This document shows positions 4,924 to 5,450 of a DNA stretch of 5,450 nt, piece after piece. Within the stretch, counting starts at the first letter, position 1, and every line of letters starts with the position of its first letter. This stretch comes from Rubrobacter sp. GTDB taxonomy: Bacteria > Actinomycetota > Rubrobacteria > Rubrobacterales > Rubrobacteraceae. The stretch is from positions 1-5,450 of the forward strand of contig JACDGB010000149.1 in the NCBI GenBank assembly GCA_013815485.1. The letters run 5' to 3'. The position numbers and the translations under genes are program-made. The notes below the pieces were generated by a model. That model was not told the DNA's origin and did not search any database. It worked only from the letters and a program-made list of their open reading frames with translations.

Positions 4924-5450
4924 GCTGTTTCCTCCCGCGGCACGGGCGCGTCGAGGAACTCGCGGATCATCGGCACCAGCCAGCCGGCGCGGTCCAGGAC
5001 CCCGCTGCCCGGGGGGATAAAGTGGGCGGTGCCCGGGAGCACCACTAACTGGGACTTGGGGAGGCCGGCCAGATCGCCCATGATGCCGCCACCGAGCAAC
5101 CGGAACGTCTCGACGGCGTGCTCGAGTCGGATGGCGTCCGAGTCACCGACGACGATCAGGGTCGGCGCCTCGATCCCCCGGATGTCTTCGGCCGGCCAGG
5201 CGAAAGGCGTCATGTCGAGCCGCTTTAACTTCTCGACCAGACCGGGGAAATCCCCGGGGTTCGGCGCGACCTCGAGGTAGGCCGCTTCGATAGGGGATCC
5301 GGCGAACATCTCGGGCGTGATGCCCGGAATCATCTCGTGCAGCTCGGGCTGCATGCCGTCGCTCGTGTAGGAGGCAGAGGCGACCACCAGCTTACGCACC
5401 AGGCCCGGGTGGCGGATGGAGAGCTGGAGGGCGACGCCGCCGCCCATACT
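4920..5450 (-). CDS. Alpha/beta-fold hydrolase, C-terminal part (runs off right edge)
   Basis: The frame is open to the window edge, so the true start and the first beta strands lie outside. The first visible codon, AGT at 5448-5450, is Ser followed by MGGG. This is the second half of the G-x-S-M-G-G nucleophile elbow, so the catalytic Ser is the very first residue seen. Counting the next Met as 1, ALQLSIRHPGLVRKLVVASA (6-25) is the helix and strand after the elbow. A cap region follows with PGITPEMFAGSP. TLIVVGDSDAI (96-106) carries the acid, probably D104, and VLPGTAHF (136-143) the catalytic H142. Length and motifs fit a generic esterase/lipase/peroxidase-like hydrolase, and the internal Met is not the start. 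The stop overlaps the amidase ATG (ATGA), which suggests translational coupling of two hydrolases. No signal or membrane segment is visible in this part. Substrate unknown. Confidence 0.9.
   Translation of the reverse strand, partial: SMGGGVALQLSIRHPGLVRKLVVASASYTSDGMQPELHEMIPGITPEMFAGSPIEAAYLEVAPNPGDFPGLVEKLKRLDMTPFAWPAEDIRGIEAPTLIVVGDSDAIRLEHAVETFRLLGGGIMGDLAGLPKSQLVVLPGTAHFIPPGSGVLDRAGWLVPMIREFLDAPVPREETA
4931..4935 (-). promoter_or_regulatory. Ribosome binding site of the HhH-amidase gene, inside the upstream gene
   Basis: The minus strand reads GGAGG followed by AAACAGC and then ATG (7-base spacing). It is embedded in the final Arg-Glu-Glu codons of the alpha/beta hydrolase, four codons before its stop, and fixes the start at the HhH domain and not at the amidase proper. 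Confidence 0.75.

Noticed and set aside
1..5450. CRISPR array, tRNA or rRNA gene, insertion sequence, attachment site or replication origin
   Set aside because: I saw no regularly spaced direct repeats, cloverleaf, transposase-like ORF or paired terminal inverted repeats in the sequence.

Overview
The window is GC-rich (about 62-70% in the stretches I counted by hand), densely packed, and every convincing gene lies on the minus strand, so it reads from right to left. GC-rich third codon positions, AAAGGAG-type ribosome binding sites and overlapping or near-touching genes suggest a high-GC soil-type bacterium. A small helix-hairpin-helix (HhH) domain of a kind I associate with Actinomycetota and Chloroflexota fits this, but the sequence does not fix the lineage.

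In order of transcription: (1) the C-terminal part of an alpha/beta hydrolase, cut by the window edge exactly at its nucleophilic Ser (4920-5450). (2) A 527-residue amidase-signature hydrolase with an unusual N-terminal HhH domain (3340-4923), overlapping gene 1 by 4 bases. (3) A class C beta-lactamase-like serine hydrolase/esterase (2154-3338), one base after the amidase stop. (4) A 28-codon ORF (2075-2161) filling the gap to the next gene; its tail resembles the C-terminus of gene 7. (5) A RibD-C/dihydrofolate-reductase-fold oxidoreductase (1519-2073). (6) A single-domain VOC/glyoxalase-fold protein (983-1396). (7) A second, longer RibD-C-fold oxidoreductase with a GTG start (341-961). (8) The first 32 codons of a probable MFS-type multidrug transporter leaving the left edge (1-96). 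The 244-base gap between 7 and 8 may hold a decayed coding remnant.

The genes look like two blocks: a tightly coupled hydrolase block (1-3) and an oxidoreductase/VOC block (5-7) followed by an exporter. A general role in modifying and exporting small molecules fits this content, but no substrate can be read from the sequence. I do not see a mobile element, CRISPR array, tRNA, rRNA or a convincing terminator.

The two observations most worth following are the HhH-amidase fusion, whose domain border coincides with a drop in GC content and GC3, and the apparent scar of a third RibD-C paralogue just upstream of gene 5. Its last codons double as that gene's ribosome binding site.
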